Shown: one piece after another, positions 26,806-35,549 of the stretch
Numbering within the stretch: position 1 is the stretch's first letter
How the letters are laid out: every line of letters begins with the position of its first letter
NCBI RefSeq assembly: GCF_000775915.1
Contig: NZ_BBLT01000014.1
Coordinates: 1 to 64,000 of the forward strand
Direction: 5' to 3'
Length of the DNA: 64,000 nt
DNA from: Sporocytophaga myxococcoides
Lineage (GTDB): Bacteria; Bacteroidota; Bacteroidia; Cytophagales; Cytophagaceae
Made by a program: the position numbers and the translations under genes
Notes under the pieces: generated by a model
Told to the model about the DNA's origin: nothing
Databases searched by the model: none
The model's input: the letters and a program-made list of their open reading frames with translations, nothing else

Positions 26806-27201
26806 ATGAAACGTAAGTTATACATTTTCGCTCTGGCCCTACCCATACTTTTTGCCTGTAAAAAAGACGAAAACTTTTCGGACCCACGACTTATTGGAAA
26901 ATGGACTGACTTTAACACTTCCTATGCTTTTAGCGAGGATAAGACATTTTATTCCCTCTACCTTAGAAGCGGAATGGGAAGTGATACAATTCTGGTTGAC
27001 AGCATCTTTGGCACTTACTACGTGAATAAAAAAAAGAACGTTTTGAATTTCAACATGAATGGCTATCGAAAAAAGGACAGCCTTAAAACAATCATAATAG
27101 AAAACAGAAATATGCCGGCCTGGAACTACACGTTTGACAATGATTCAACACTTACCTATCAGACAAGCACCGCATATAGTAAGCTATTCAAAAAAAAGTA
27201 G
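26806..27201 (+). CDS. Small lipoprotein, lipocalin-like
   Basis: A 131-residue protein with lipobox LFAC (Cys18) after a hydrophobic leader. The opening IGKWTDFNTSYAFSEDKTFYS after the anchor, then GTYYVNKKKNVLNF, resembles the lipocalin-like domain common in Bacteroidota lipoproteins (GxW...F..dGt...G.Y...). It is probably anchored to the outer membrane beside the preceding barrel protein. Ligand unknown. Confidence 0.72.
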   Translation: MKRKLYIFALALPILFACKKDENFSDPRLIGKWTDFNTSYAFSEDKTFYSLYLRSGMGSDTILVDSIFGTYYVNKKKNVLNFNMNGYRKKDSLKTIIIENRNMPAWNYTFDNDSTLTYQTSTAYSKLFKKK

Positions 27202-27240
27202 ATACCTACTAGATCTGCCATTCCAATTTAGATAAATCAT

Positions 27241-27276
27241 AAAAAAGCCTTCCAGAACAAATCGGAAGGCTTTTTT
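27241..27276. terminator. Bidirectional intrinsic terminator
   Basis: AAAAAAGCCTTCC pairs with GGAAGGCTTTTTT around an 11-base loop, so both strands end in a T-tract. It separates the convergent lipoprotein and barrel genes. Confidence 0.88.
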
Positions 27277-27299
27277 ATGATTTATTTATATACATTATT

Positions 27300-27956
27300 T
27301 TAAAATGCAATACCAATATTAAATCCTAGCCTGACTCCTGGTCTCTGACCATCCTTTTCAACTCCAATATAAGAAGCTGCATTTTTAGGATTAGTTCTGG
27401 CGATTCTTGGATCTTCCCAAACAATAGGCTGCACGGTCCTGACTTTAAACTGTGGCCCAATATAAAAATCCATCACAAAAACCTTTGCCACAATAAACTG
27501 AAAACCACCTAAAACACCTCCACCAGATTCTGTGTAGCTATATTTTGCATTATAATCATTGGTAGTAGTAGTATTATCTTTGAAATTAACATCATACTTC
27601 CCATATCTTCCAAATGCAGAAATGTAAAATCCTTTGGGAGCTGACCAAGTTGTGTTTGTTAAATAATATTTTATTTCAGGAACAAGCGTATATCCCGAAA
27701 ATATTTTTGAATCGTCGGCTCTTGAATTATCAGGGTCCGACCATGTAAAACCATAATCATCTACAATATGACGATAGCCGCCTCCAATCTGAATTGAAAC
27801 CTTCTCATTTATTGCTCTTTCATATGCCAAATTTAAACTGCCAACAAATACTACTGGAAAGCCTATTTTTACAACATTTTTAGGGTCAGCCTTTTGAGCA
27901 AAAGAGGTAACCAACACAAAAAATAACAAACCAAGAGTTAAAAGATTTTTTTTCAT
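27300..27956 (-). CDS. Outer-membrane beta-barrel hypothetical protein
   Basis: A 218-residue protein with a clear signal peptide (about 1-20, ending SFA). The strands suit an eight-stranded barrel: VVKIGFPVVFVGSLNLAYERAI, VSIQIGGGYRHIV, GFYISAFGRYGKYDV, MDFYIGPQFKVR and a final VRLGFNIGIAF ending in Phe. It belongs with the DUF3575-like/outer-membrane-beta-barrel group; no specific transport role is evident. A TATATTTG -7 element lies on the minus strand at 27985-27978. It is divergent from the ccm genes. Confidence 0.8.
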   Translation of the reverse strand: MKKNLLTLGLLFFVLVTSFAQKADPKNVVKIGFPVVFVGSLNLAYERAINEKVSIQIGGGYRHIVDDYGFTWSDPDNSRADDSKIFSGYTLVPEIKYYLTNTTWSAPKGFYISAFGRYGKYDVNFKDNTTTTNDYNAKYSYTESGGGVLGGFQFIVAKVFVMDFYIGPQFKVRTVQPIVWEDPRIARTNPKNAASYIGVEKDGQRPGVRLGFNIGIAF

Positions 27957-28041
27957 TGTTTCAAAAGTTCTATATCACAAATATACGTTTAGCTGCCGGA
28001 TTTTCCTTTAAATAGGTATTTAAACTAGATAAATTTACTTT

Positions 28042-28069
28042 TTTGATCAATGGGTTTTCCCCATCTTTG
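28042..28069 (+). promoter_or_regulatory. Promoter of the ccm operon
   Basis: TTTG at 28042-28045, 16 bases, then CATCTTTG at 28062-28069 (one mismatch to TAnnTTTG). The element ends eight bases before the ccmB ATG, so the leader would be only a few bases. Confidence 0.5.
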
Positions 28070-28077
28070 CACCTGAA

Positions 28078-28743
28078 ATGCTTGCCCAGATATTAGCCCT
28101 GATAAAAAAAGATCTTACCCTCGAATGGAGACAAAAATACGCCTTCGGAGGAATCTTGCTGTATGTAGGCGGAGCTATTTTTATATGCTACCTCAGCATT
28201 GGAGTCAGAACATCGCAACTTTCTCCTTCAACCTGGAATGCAATATTCTGGATCATAATGCTTTTCATTTCCATAAATGCTGTATCTAAAAGCTTTTTTC
28301 AGGAACGGCAACAGCGGTTTATTTATTATTATACCATAGCAAATCCTCAGGCTTTTATCATATCAAAAATCATTTACAATGGTATTCTGATGATTTTTCT
28401 GGGAATTATTGCTTTCGGATTTTACACTTTGGTCATGGAGAATAGGGTTGAAGACAATATGTTGTTTATACTCAACATATTACTGGCCTCGATATCATTT
28501 GCCTCTTCACTCACAATGATCAGCGCTATTGCAGCAAAAGCCGGAAATAATGCCACGCTTATGGCCATTCTTGGCTTTCCTGTGATTTTGCCTTTATTAC
28601 TTCTTATCATCAAAATTTCGAAAGCCGCAATGGACGGACTGGATCGATCGTTAAGTATTGATGAAATTGCAATTGTGCTTTCTATAAATGTAATTATAAT
28701 AACTGTAACATATTTACTATTTCCTTACCTTTGGCGAAGCTGA
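28078..28743 (+). CDS. ccmB: Heme exporter protein CcmB
   Basis: A 221-residue integral membrane protein with six predicted segments. It is the membrane subunit that works with the ATPase CcmA in system I cytochrome c maturation, releasing heme-loaded CcmE. The N-terminus LIKKDLTLEWRQKYAFGGILLY is typical (DL..E.R......LF in the family), as is the FFQERQQRFIYYY segment. No ccmA gene lies beside it here; it may be elsewhere. First gene of the ccmB-C-D-E-F run. Confidence 0.88.
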   Translation: MLAQILALIKKDLTLEWRQKYAFGGILLYVGGAIFICYLSIGVRTSQLSPSTWNAIFWIIMLFISINAVSKSFFQERQQRFIYYYTIANPQAFIISKIIYNGILMIFLGIIAFGFYTLVMENRVEDNMLFILNILLASISFASSLTMISAIAAKAGNNATLMAILGFPVILPLLLLIIKISKAAMDGLDRSLSIDEIAIVLSINVIIITVTYLLFPYLWRS

Positions 28744-28771
28744 AAAAGGTAATTTCGTAGATTTCGGCCTC

Positions 28772-29458
28772 ATGACAACAAATTCAAGAAAAGGTCCACT
28801 CAACTGGTGGAAAATACTTACAATCATTCTCCTGTTCTACACACTGATTGCAGGTTTTTTATTTCCCGTACCAAGACTTCCCATTCTTAATGAATCTATA
28901 AGAAACTTGTATTTCCATGTGCCAATGTGGTTTGCTATGATCATTATGCTCGGGGTTTCTGTGGTAAATGCCATATTATATCTTTCCAACGAAAACTGGA
29001 AACATGATAAAACCGCTGTAGAATCAGCCAATACAGGTATCATATTCGGAATACTAGGGATTGTAACTGGTATGCTTTGGGCAAAATTCACCTGGGGTGA
29101 ACCTTGGAGCGGCGATCCGAAACAAAATGCGTCTGCTATCGGCATTCTTATTTACCTTGCATATTTTATATTAAGAGGTTCTTTTTCCGATCCTGTAGAA
29201 AAAGCTAAAATCAGTGCCATTTACAACATCCTTGCTTATCCTGCATTTCTCGCTCTGATTTTTGTACTGCCAAGACTGACGAGCTCTCTTCACCCTGGAA
29301 ATGGCGGAAATCCTGGCTTTAATGCTTATGACCTGGACAGCAAAATGAGATTGGTATTCTACCCAGCCATCATTGGCTTTTCCCTTTTAGGCTGGTGGAT
29401 CACAACTTTAAGAATACGCTTTAAAAATATCGAACACCTAATTAAGTGGGGGAATTAA
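28772..29458 (+). CDS. ccmC: Heme-handling protein CcmC
   Basis: A 228-residue membrane protein of the CcmC/CcmF/CcsA heme-handling family with about six segments. It attaches heme to CcmE at the outer face of the membrane. Conserved NLYFHVPMWFAM carries the first heme-ligand histidine. The tryptophan-rich loop reads KFTWGEPWSGDPKQNASA, so the classic WxWD is altered to WSGD. SSLHPG carries the second histidine. It sits 28 bases after ccmB. Confidence 0.9.
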   Translation: MTTNSRKGPLNWWKILTIILLFYTLIAGFLFPVPRLPILNESIRNLYFHVPMWFAMIIMLGVSVVNAILYLSNENWKHDKTAVESANTGIIFGILGIVTGMLWAKFTWGEPWSGDPKQNASAIGILIYLAYFILRGSFSDPVEKAKISAIYNILAYPAFLALIFVLPRLTSSLHPGNGGNPGFNAYDLDSKMRLVFYPAIIGFSLLGWWITTLRIRFKNIEHLIKWGN

Positions 29459-29461
29459 TCT

Positions 29462-29701
29462 ATGAAAAAATTGTTTTTTTTATTCGTCTTATTGTTCTTA
29501 TTGAATTTTGGCACTCCGATTCTGGCGCAAAGTACAACTTCCTCTGAAAATGTGGAAATGGCAGATACATTCAGAAAAGAAGGTAAAATATATGTTGTAG
29601 TGGGAACTTTTGTGCTAATTCTTACAGGTATCATTGTATACCTGGTAGCACTAGACAGAAAACTAACTAAACTGGAAGACGAAATCGAGCATCAAAAATA
29701 A
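29462..29701 (+). CDS. CcmD-like small membrane protein
   Basis: A 79-residue protein with a cleavable-looking N-terminal signal (ending ILAQ, about 22) and one membrane segment (about 46-64) followed by a charged tail (LDRKLTKLEDEIEHQK). Position between ccmC and ccmE, small size and one membrane helix with the LDRKL.KLE tail fit the CcmD-like adaptor that helps release holo-CcmE. It starts three bases after the ccmC stop. CcmD is poorly conserved, so the call is mostly positional. Confidence 0.7.
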   Translation: MKKLFFLFVLLFLLNFGTPILAQSTTSSENVEMADTFRKEGKIYVVVGTFVLILTGIIVYLVALDRKLTKLEDEIEHQK

Positions 29702-29702
29702 C

Positions 29703-30116
29703 ATGAAAAAGACTCACATAATAGGCCTTATTGTTATCGCTATTTGCATCGGTGTTATAGTTTCAACATCCGGGGATACAAGTGCTTACGTAACATTTAA
29801 AGATGCAGCCCAAATGGCAGCAGACGGGAATAAAAGCAAGGTGCACGTAGTTGGCAAAGTTAAAAAAGACGCCAATGGACAATTAACAGATTTTTACTAC
29901 AAGCCGGAAATGGACCCTAATTATTTTGCATTCAAACTTATTGATCAGAATAACCAGGAACAGGAAGTAGTATACCTTAACCCTAGACCACAGGATTTTG
30001 AAAGAGCTGAACAAATTGTGGTAATAGGCAGCAGTCAGGAGAAAATCTTCAAAGCAGATAAAATCCTTATGAAATGCCCTTCTAAATACGAAGAAAAAGA
30101 ACTGAAGGCTAACTAA
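29703..30116 (+). CDS. ccmE: Heme chaperone CcmE, CxxxY type
   Basis: A 137-residue periplasmic heme chaperone with one N-terminal membrane anchor (about 5-22) and an OB-fold (VHVVGKVKK, YFAFKLIDQ, IVVIGS...FKADKILMKC). In E. coli the heme is bound covalently by His in HxxxY; here the matching site reads CPSKY, with Cys125 and Tyr129. CxxxY variants are known from archaea and some bacteria with a reduced Ccm system. The gene starts one base after the ccmD-like stop. Confidence 0.9.
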   Translation: MKKTHIIGLIVIAICIGVIVSTSGDTSAYVTFKDAAQMAADGNKSKVHVVGKVKKDANGQLTDFYYKPEMDPNYFAFKLIDQNNQEQEVVYLNPRPQDFERAEQIVVIGSSQEKIFKADKILMKCPSKYEEKELKAN

Positions 30117-30132
30117 TTAAACTATCGAATTC

Positions 30133-32688
30133 ATGCGCGAATATCTGGGGGACATAGGCCATCTTTGTGTCATCATTTCATTTATATTTTCCATACTTGC
30201 TACCATCTCTTTCGGAAAATCCACAGTATCAGTTGATCTAGCCAAAAAAGATTCCTGGATCAGATTTGCCAGAGGCATCTTTTTCATCCACTCACTGGCA
30301 GTATTTGGTGTAGTTGCAGCTTTATTTACCATAATAAGTCAGCATTACTACGAATACCACTATGCCTGGAGCCATTCTTCCAACAATCTTCCTTCCGAAT
30401 ATATGATCTCATGCTTCTGGGAAGGCCAAGAAGGTAGTTTTCTGCTCTGGACTTTCTGGAATGTACTTCTTGGTTTAATTCTTATTAAAGTTAATAAAAC
30501 CTGGGAAGCGCCTGTCATGGCAATTTTCTGTCTTGTTCAGCTTTTCCTTTGTTCGATGATTCTGGGGATTGTAATTCCAGGACTAGATTTTAAAATTGGT
30601 AGTTCTCCATTTATCTTATTGAAAGATTATATGGGAGATATTCCTGTATATCAAAATAATCCTAACTTCATTCCTGAGGATGGCACTGGCTTAAATCCTC
30701 TTTTACAAAATTATTGGATGGTGATTCACCCTCCTACTCTTTTCCTTGGCTTTGCCGCAACCCTTGTTCCTTTTGCTTATTGTATGGCCGGATTATGGCA
30801 AGGCAGGTATAAAGAATGGATCAGACCTGCTTTCCCTTGGGCTCTATTCGCTGCATCTAGCTTGGGTATCGGAATTTTGATGGGAGCTTACTGGGCATAT
30901 GAAACCCTGAACTTTGGGGGCTACTGGAACTGGGACCCCGTAGAAAATGCTGTATATGTACCTTGGCTGATTCTTGTTGCAGGAATTCATACAATGCTTA
31001 TTTTCAAAAACAGCAATAAATCTCTTCAAGCATCTGTAATACTCATCACTGCACAGTTTCTATTAATCCTTTACTCTACTTTCCTTACAAGAAGCGGGGT
31101 CCTTGGAGATTCTTCCGTACATTCATTTACTGATCTTGGGCTCTCGGGGCAACTTTTACTTTTCCTTTTTGCACTTATAATTATAGCTGTAATATTCATC
31201 AGTGTCCGCTGGAAAAAACTTGGAGGAGAAGAAAATGAAGAAGTATCTGTTTACTCCCGAGAATTCTGGATATTTATCGGAGTAGTAGTATTCTGTCTTG
31301 CAGCATTTCAGGTTCTTTATACTACTTCAATTCCTGTTTACAATAAATTCCTTGGCTGGGTCGGAATTGAATCCAACATTGCCCCTCCTGCCGATCAGAT
31401 TGAACATTACACAAAATTTCAAATCTGGGCAGGAATACTGATTGCATTACTTTCCGCTATCGGTCAGTTTTTCTGGTGGAAAAAAATGGATAGCAAAAAG
31501 CTATGGGAAGAAATGAGCATCCCTGCGATCTTAACTTTACTGATTTCCAGTGCACTAATTTGTCTGACGATGCTGAATAAAATCGACATCACTCCGACTT
31601 ATATTTTACTCTTTACTACTGCATTATTTTCAGTAATCAGCAATATCAGCATCTTTTTCAAAATAGTTAAAAACAACTACAAACTGACTGGTGGAGCTAT
31701 TGCTCATATAGGCGTAGCTCTGATGCTCTTCGGAATTCTATTTTCATCAGGATATTCTAAAATCATTTCCCTTAACACCACAGGATTAATTTATTCTAAG
31801 GAAGCAGGCGATGATTTTAACAGAGACAATATTCTTCTCTGGAGAAATGAGTGGAAAGAAATGAATGACTACAAGCTGAAATTCATTGGACCAAGGCTTG
31901 AAGCCAAAGGTTTTCCCGGTTACATCAAAAAAGAACACCTGATTCTTCTTGATGACCAATACAAGGCTCTGGCCAAAAAGGCAATAGAACATAAAGGGGA
32001 AAAATATTTTAACAAAGGAGATACAATCGAAATCTATCCTGAAAACACTTATTATGAAGTTTTAATAGCTAAAGCTAACGGTGATACATTTACTCTTTAC
32101 CCCAGAGCTCAGGTTAATCCTACTATGGGCCTTCTTGCATCACCAGGCATTGAACATTTTTATGATAAGGACCTATATGCTCACGTGTCTTCCATCCCTT
32201 CTCCTGACGAAGAAAAAGAATGGTCGCCTACTGAAGAGTATACCATTAAACCAGGAGACACTGTATTTATCAACGACTATGTAACGATCCTTAATGAAGT
32301 TGAAAGAGTTAAATACGTTCCGGGAATGCCGTTGACTCAGGAAGACGCTGCAGTAATGGCTCATTTCCACGTACTTGATAGGGAGAAGAATCACAGCATA
32401 CATCCGATATACATAATTAAAGTAAAAGAAGGATTGGCAGGACAAATTCCTGATGTCAACGAAGATCTTGGAATCAAAATCAGCTTCCTAAATATTGACC
32501 CGGCAAAGGAAGAGTTTACATTTGCTGTAAATACCACCCAGAAAGATTATATCATTCTGAAAGCAATTGAAAAACCATTTATTAATATTCTTTGGATCGG
32601 AACTCTTGTGCTGGTGGCGGGTCTTCTGCTTGCTATGATCAGAAGATATCAGGAGTTTGCTAAAATGAGAGACAAAAACACTGAATAA
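30133..32688 (+). CDS. ccmF: Cytochrome c heme lyase subunit CcmF
   Basis: An 851-residue multi-span protein, longer than E. coli CcmF (about 650). The heme-binding WWD signature GGYWNWDPVENAVYVPWL is present (about 263-280), with conserved histidines in NYWMVIHPPTLFLGF (about 197) and GIHTMLIF. A large soluble domain (about 560-800) sits before the last membrane helix. It joins heme from CcmE to apocytochrome. CcmG and CcmH genes are absent around it, matching the CxxxY-type CcmE in the same operon. Confidence 0.92.
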   Translation: MREYLGDIGHLCVIISFIFSILATISFGKSTVSVDLAKKDSWIRFARGIFFIHSLAVFGVVAALFTIISQHYYEYHYAWSHSSNNLPSEYMISCFWEGQEGSFLLWTFWNVLLGLILIKVNKTWEAPVMAIFCLVQLFLCSMILGIVIPGLDFKIGSSPFILLKDYMGDIPVYQNNPNFIPEDGTGLNPLLQNYWMVIHPPTLFLGFAATLVPFAYCMAGLWQGRYKEWIRPAFPWALFAASSLGIGILMGAYWAYETLNFGGYWNWDPVENAVYVPWLILVAGIHTMLIFKNSNKSLQASVILITAQFLLILYSTFLTRSGVLGDSSVHSFTDLGLSGQLLLFLFALIIIAVIFISVRWKKLGGEENEEVSVYSREFWIFIGVVVFCLAAFQVLYTTSIPVYNKFLGWVGIESNIAPPADQIEHYTKFQIWAGILIALLSAIGQFFWWKKMDSKKLWEEMSIPAILTLLISSALICLTMLNKIDITPTYILLFTTALFSVISNISIFFKIVKNNYKLTGGAIAHIGVALMLFGILFSSGYSKIISLNTTGLIYSKEAGDDFNRDNILLWRNEWKEMNDYKLKFIGPRLEAKGFPGYIKKEHLILLDDQYKALAKKAIEHKGEKYFNKGDTIEIYPENTYYEVLIAKANGDTFTLYPRAQVNPTMGLLASPGIEHFYDKDLYAHVSSIPSPDEEKEWSPTEEYTIKPGDTVFINDYVTILNEVERVKYVPGMPLTQEDAAVMAHFHVLDREKNHSIHPIYIIKVKEGLAGQIPDVNEDLGIKISFLNIDPAKEEFTFAVNTTQKDYIILKAIEKPFINILWIGTLVLVAGLLLAMIRRYQEFAKMRDKNTE

Positions 32689-32705
32689 TTTTTAAATCTG
32701 CGAGC

Positions 32706-33485
32706 ATGGGCTATAAAATAACTATGATCGGTTCGGGCAATCTGGCCAGTCATCTGGCCCCTGCTCTTGAAAATGCCGGGCATTTTGTGAATGAAGTATA
32801 TTCACGAAATCCCAATTCAGCAAAAAACCTGTGTAGTATGTTATACAATGCTGCCTGCGTTTCAAGTCTGAATTTTACCCAAAGCAAGTCTGCAATTTTT
32901 ATTATTGCAGTTAACGACGATGCTATAGAAGAAGTATCCGCTCAGATAAGCCTTCCTCCAAATGGAATTTTGCTTCATACTTCTGGTACCAAATCTATAT
33001 CAATTTTATCCTGTTTCGAACATTTTGGAAGCCTATATCCACTGCAGACCTTTACAAAACGGAAAAAGGTTTCCTGGGAAGAAATTCCGATTCTCACAGA
33101 AGGCTCTGATGAAGAAACTTCCAAGCATATTTTAGCTTTAGGGAAGAGTATTTCCACAAAAGCATTTCAGGCTTCTGAAGAAAAAAGAAAGCTCGTCCAC
33201 CTTTCTGCAGTTTTTTCAGCAAATTTTGCAAATCACCTGCTTTATATGGCTAAATCTATGCTGGACGAGAATGATATAGACTTTACCATACTGCAACCTC
33301 TGCTTTCTGAAACACTGAAAAAAGCGTTTGAAATAGATCCTATTAAAGCGCAAACGGGCCCTGCTGTACGGAAAGATATTTCAACTATAAGGGACCATTT
33401 AAAAATTCTTGACAATAAAGAAGATTTTAAGAAAATTTATAAAGACATTACAGAGAATATAATTAAAGTTCATTCACAATCTTAA
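32706..33485 (+). CDS. Rossmann-like and DUF2520 domain protein
   Basis: A 259-residue protein with an N-terminal NAD(P)-binding fold (ITMIGSGNLASHLAPAL, GxGNxA motif at about 9-14) as in pyrroline-5-carboxylate reductase and 6-phosphogluconate-type enzymes. A C-terminal helical DUF2520 domain follows (LVHLSAVFSANFANHLLY, about 160-177). The substrate is not known for this family. It is followed after five bases by the KdsC-like gene, an adjacency I know from other Bacteroidota. It begins 17 bases after ccmF and may be read through from the ccm operon. Confidence 0.82.
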   Translation: MGYKITMIGSGNLASHLAPALENAGHFVNEVYSRNPNSAKNLCSMLYNAACVSSLNFTQSKSAIFIIAVNDDAIEEVSAQISLPPNGILLHTSGTKSISILSCFEHFGSLYPLQTFTKRKKVSWEEIPILTEGSDEETSKHILALGKSISTKAFQASEEKRKLVHLSAVFSANFANHLLYMAKSMLDENDIDFTILQPLLSETLKKAFEIDPIKAQTGPAVRKDISTIRDHLKILDNKEDFKKIYKDITENIIKVHSQS

Positions 33486-33490
33486 TTTTC

Positions 33491-34003
33491 ATGAATAGCC
33501 AACATTCTGATTTTTCAAAAATCAACACTTTTCTTTTTGATGTAGATGGGGTTCTTACTGATGGAAGTATACAGGCTTTCTCAACCGGAGAACATGTTAG
33601 AAATTTTTATATTAAAGATGGATATGCCATTGAAAAAGCTCTGCAGAGCGGATATAACATCATTATTATAACAGGAGGGTTTGAAGAAGGAGTTTCCAAA
33701 AGATTAAAATTTCTAGGGATAAAAGATGTTTTCATGGGGGTAAAAGACAAACTTGCAGTATACAATGAATACCTGCACGATAAACATCTGGACAAAAGTT
33801 CAATTTTATACATGGGGGACGATCTTCCTGATCTTAAAATGCTTAAATTGGTTGGAATGCCAACCTGCCCCAATGATGCCGTAGATGATATAAAAAACGT
33901 CTGCAAATATATTTCTCCTTATAATGGAGGACGCGGGGCAGTAAGAGATGTCATCGAAAAAGTAATGAAAGCTCAGGGCAAATGGCTGATAGATCAATGG
34001 TAA
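33491..34003 (+). CDS. kdsC: KdsC-like HAD phosphatase
   Basis: A 170-residue HAD-superfamily phosphatase of the small capless C0 type that acts as a tetramer. The nucleophile motif is LFDVDGVLTDG (Asp17 and Asp19), motif II is IITGG, and motif IV is YMGDDLPDLKML. It most resembles 3-deoxy-D-manno-octulosonate 8-phosphate phosphatase, which makes Kdo for lipopolysaccharide. Some relatives act on other sugar-acid phosphates such as N-acylneuraminate 9-phosphate. The partner kdsA/kdsB genes are not in the window. Confidence 0.85.
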   Translation: MNSQHSDFSKINTFLFDVDGVLTDGSIQAFSTGEHVRNFYIKDGYAIEKALQSGYNIIIITGGFEEGVSKRLKFLGIKDVFMGVKDKLAVYNEYLHDKHLDKSSILYMGDDLPDLKMLKLVGMPTCPNDAVDDIKNVCKYISPYNGGRGAVRDVIEKVMKAQGKWLIDQW

Positions 34004-34014
34004 AAAATTAAAAT

Positions 34015-34902
34015 ATGCCAAGACCGGTAAAACTGCATTTAAAAACTTACTTCAAGGGGTTTGTTAAACTCATCCGGTTTAATAATCTTCTGATTTTGTT
34101 TTTTTCTCAGCTGTTTGTCTATTTTTTCCTTATTAAAGTTTTTCATGGTACTAAACCATTTAACTTCTCTTTCCTATTACTCACATTAGCTACAGTTTCC
34201 ATAGCAGCAGCCGGATACATTATCAACGACTATTATGATATCAAAATTGACATCATTAATAAACCTGGAAGAGTTGTAATCGGACGAATATTCAAAAGGA
34301 GGACAGCAATGATCTTCCATTTTATTCTCAATGGCACCGGTATTATTGCCGGATTGATGATGGGATTGAGGCTAGGGGTTATTATTGCCTTTTGCAGTTT
34401 CCTGCTATGGCTTTACTCAAACCAATTAAAAAGACAACCACTTTCCGGAAATTTAGCTATATCCTTCCTTACCGGACTATCAATAATGCTTGTTGGAATA
34501 TTTGCTAAAGAGCGCTACATCTCGGTTCTCGTTTATGCAGTCTTTGCCTTCTTTATATCCCTGATTCGGGAAATTGTAAAAGACATGGAAGATGTTAAAG
34601 GTGATGCAAATTTTGGCTGTAAAACATTGCCGATAATTTGGGGAATCCGAAAAACCAAATCATTCCTATTCATCATCGGAATAATTTTCATTGTCTCTCT
34701 TATCATAGGATACTTTTGGCTGATGAGAGAGAATCCTTATAATATATACTTTATTACATATAATCTCATTTTTGTTATTCTTCCATTTTTTATCTTCCTG
34801 ATTTACCTTTCGAGGGCAGATACTATAACAGATTTTAAGAAATTAAGCACTTTTTGCAAGGTAATAATGCTTACCGGAGTACTGAGTATGCTTTTTGTCT
34901 AA
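34015..34902 (+). CDS. UbiA-family prenyltransferase
   Basis: A 295-residue integral membrane prenyltransferase with about eight or nine helices. The first Asp-rich motif is NDYYDIKIDIINKP (about 76-89), and the second (IREIVKDMEDVKGD, about 184-197) fits DxxxD. In Bacteroidota this gene is usually labelled geranylgeranylglycerol-phosphate geranylgeranyltransferase-like, but its true acceptor is uncertain; quinone or heme prenylation cannot be excluded. It follows kdsC-like by 11 bases in the same run. Confidence 0.82.
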   Translation: MPRPVKLHLKTYFKGFVKLIRFNNLLILFFSQLFVYFFLIKVFHGTKPFNFSFLLLTLATVSIAAAGYIINDYYDIKIDIINKPGRVVIGRIFKRRTAMIFHFILNGTGIIAGLMMGLRLGVIIAFCSFLLWLYSNQLKRQPLSGNLAISFLTGLSIMLVGIFAKERYISVLVYAVFAFFISLIREIVKDMEDVKGDANFGCKTLPIIWGIRKTKSFLFIIGIIFIVSLIIGYFWLMRENPYNIYFITYNLIFVILPFFIFLIYLSRADTITDFKKLSTFCKVIMLTGVLSMLFV

Positions 34903-34910
34903 TCTTATTA

Positions 34911-34918
34911 TATATTTG
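34911..34918 (+). promoter_or_regulatory. Promoter -7 element before purN
   Basis: TATATTTG, an exact TAnnTTTG match, nine bases after the UbiA-like stop. Transcription should start near 34924, downstream of the ATG at 34854, so purN cannot start there from this promoter; this favours the TTG at 34941. Confidence 0.55.
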
Positions 34919-34940
34919 CATCCTTAAAATCAAAAATCCC

Positions 34941-35531
34941 TTGCCCGTTAAAATTGCAATATTTTGTTCCGGTTCAGGTTCAAATGCACAAAAAATTATT
35001 GAGTATTTTCAGGAGCATAAAAGTGCAGAAGTAGTATTACTGCTCTCTAATAATAAAAATGCATACGCCCTGGAGCGTGCAAAATTGCTTGGAGTACCTA
35101 CGCGCGTATTTGACAAAGCACAATTTTCTCAATCACCAATAATAGTAAATGAACTCAAAGAGTTAGGCGTAAATTGGATTATTTTAGCTGGTTTTTTATG
35201 GCTAGTTCCTGAAAATCTGATTGAAGCATTTCCCAATTCAATTGTAAATATTCATCCCGCATTACTTCCATCCTATGGAGGAAAAGGAATGTATGGCATG
35301 TATGTTCATGAAGCTGTTGTAAAGGCTAAGGAAAAAGAAAGCGGCATAAGCATCCATATGGTAAATAAAGAATACGACAAAGGAACAATCGTATTTCAGG
35401 CAAAATGCTTTCTAACTGATGAAGATACTGCCGAAACTCTTGCAAAAAAAATACAAGCACTTGAACACGAACACTTTCCTAAAGTGATCGATGCGCTTAT
35501 TTGTTCAAAAACATATAATCCTATTTCCTGA
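34941..35531 (+). CDS. purN: Phosphoribosylglycinamide formyltransferase
   Basis: About 196 residues from a TTG start. It transfers a formyl group from 10-formyl-tetrahydrofolate to GAR in purine synthesis. The phosphate-binding loop FCSGSGSNAQ lies at the N-terminus, and the active-site NIHPALLPSYGG (catalytic Asn and His) and HMVNKEYDKG (catalytic Asp) follow. The frame extends upstream to an ATG at 34854, but that would overlap the UbiA-like gene and add about 29 hydrophobic residues unrelated to PurN. The TTG gives the normal N-terminus directly before KIAIFCSG. purH follows. Confidence 0.9.
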   Translation: MPVKIAIFCSGSGSNAQKIIEYFQEHKSAEVVLLLSNNKNAYALERAKLLGVPTRVFDKAQFSQSPIIVNELKELGVNWIILAGFLWLVPENLIEAFPNSIVNIHPALLPSYGGKGMYGMYVHEAVVKAKEKESGISIHMVNKEYDKGTIVFQAKCFLTDEDTAETLAKKIQALEHEHFPKVIDALICSKTYNPIS

Positions 35532-35549
35532 AATTTTAAAAAGTAAATA

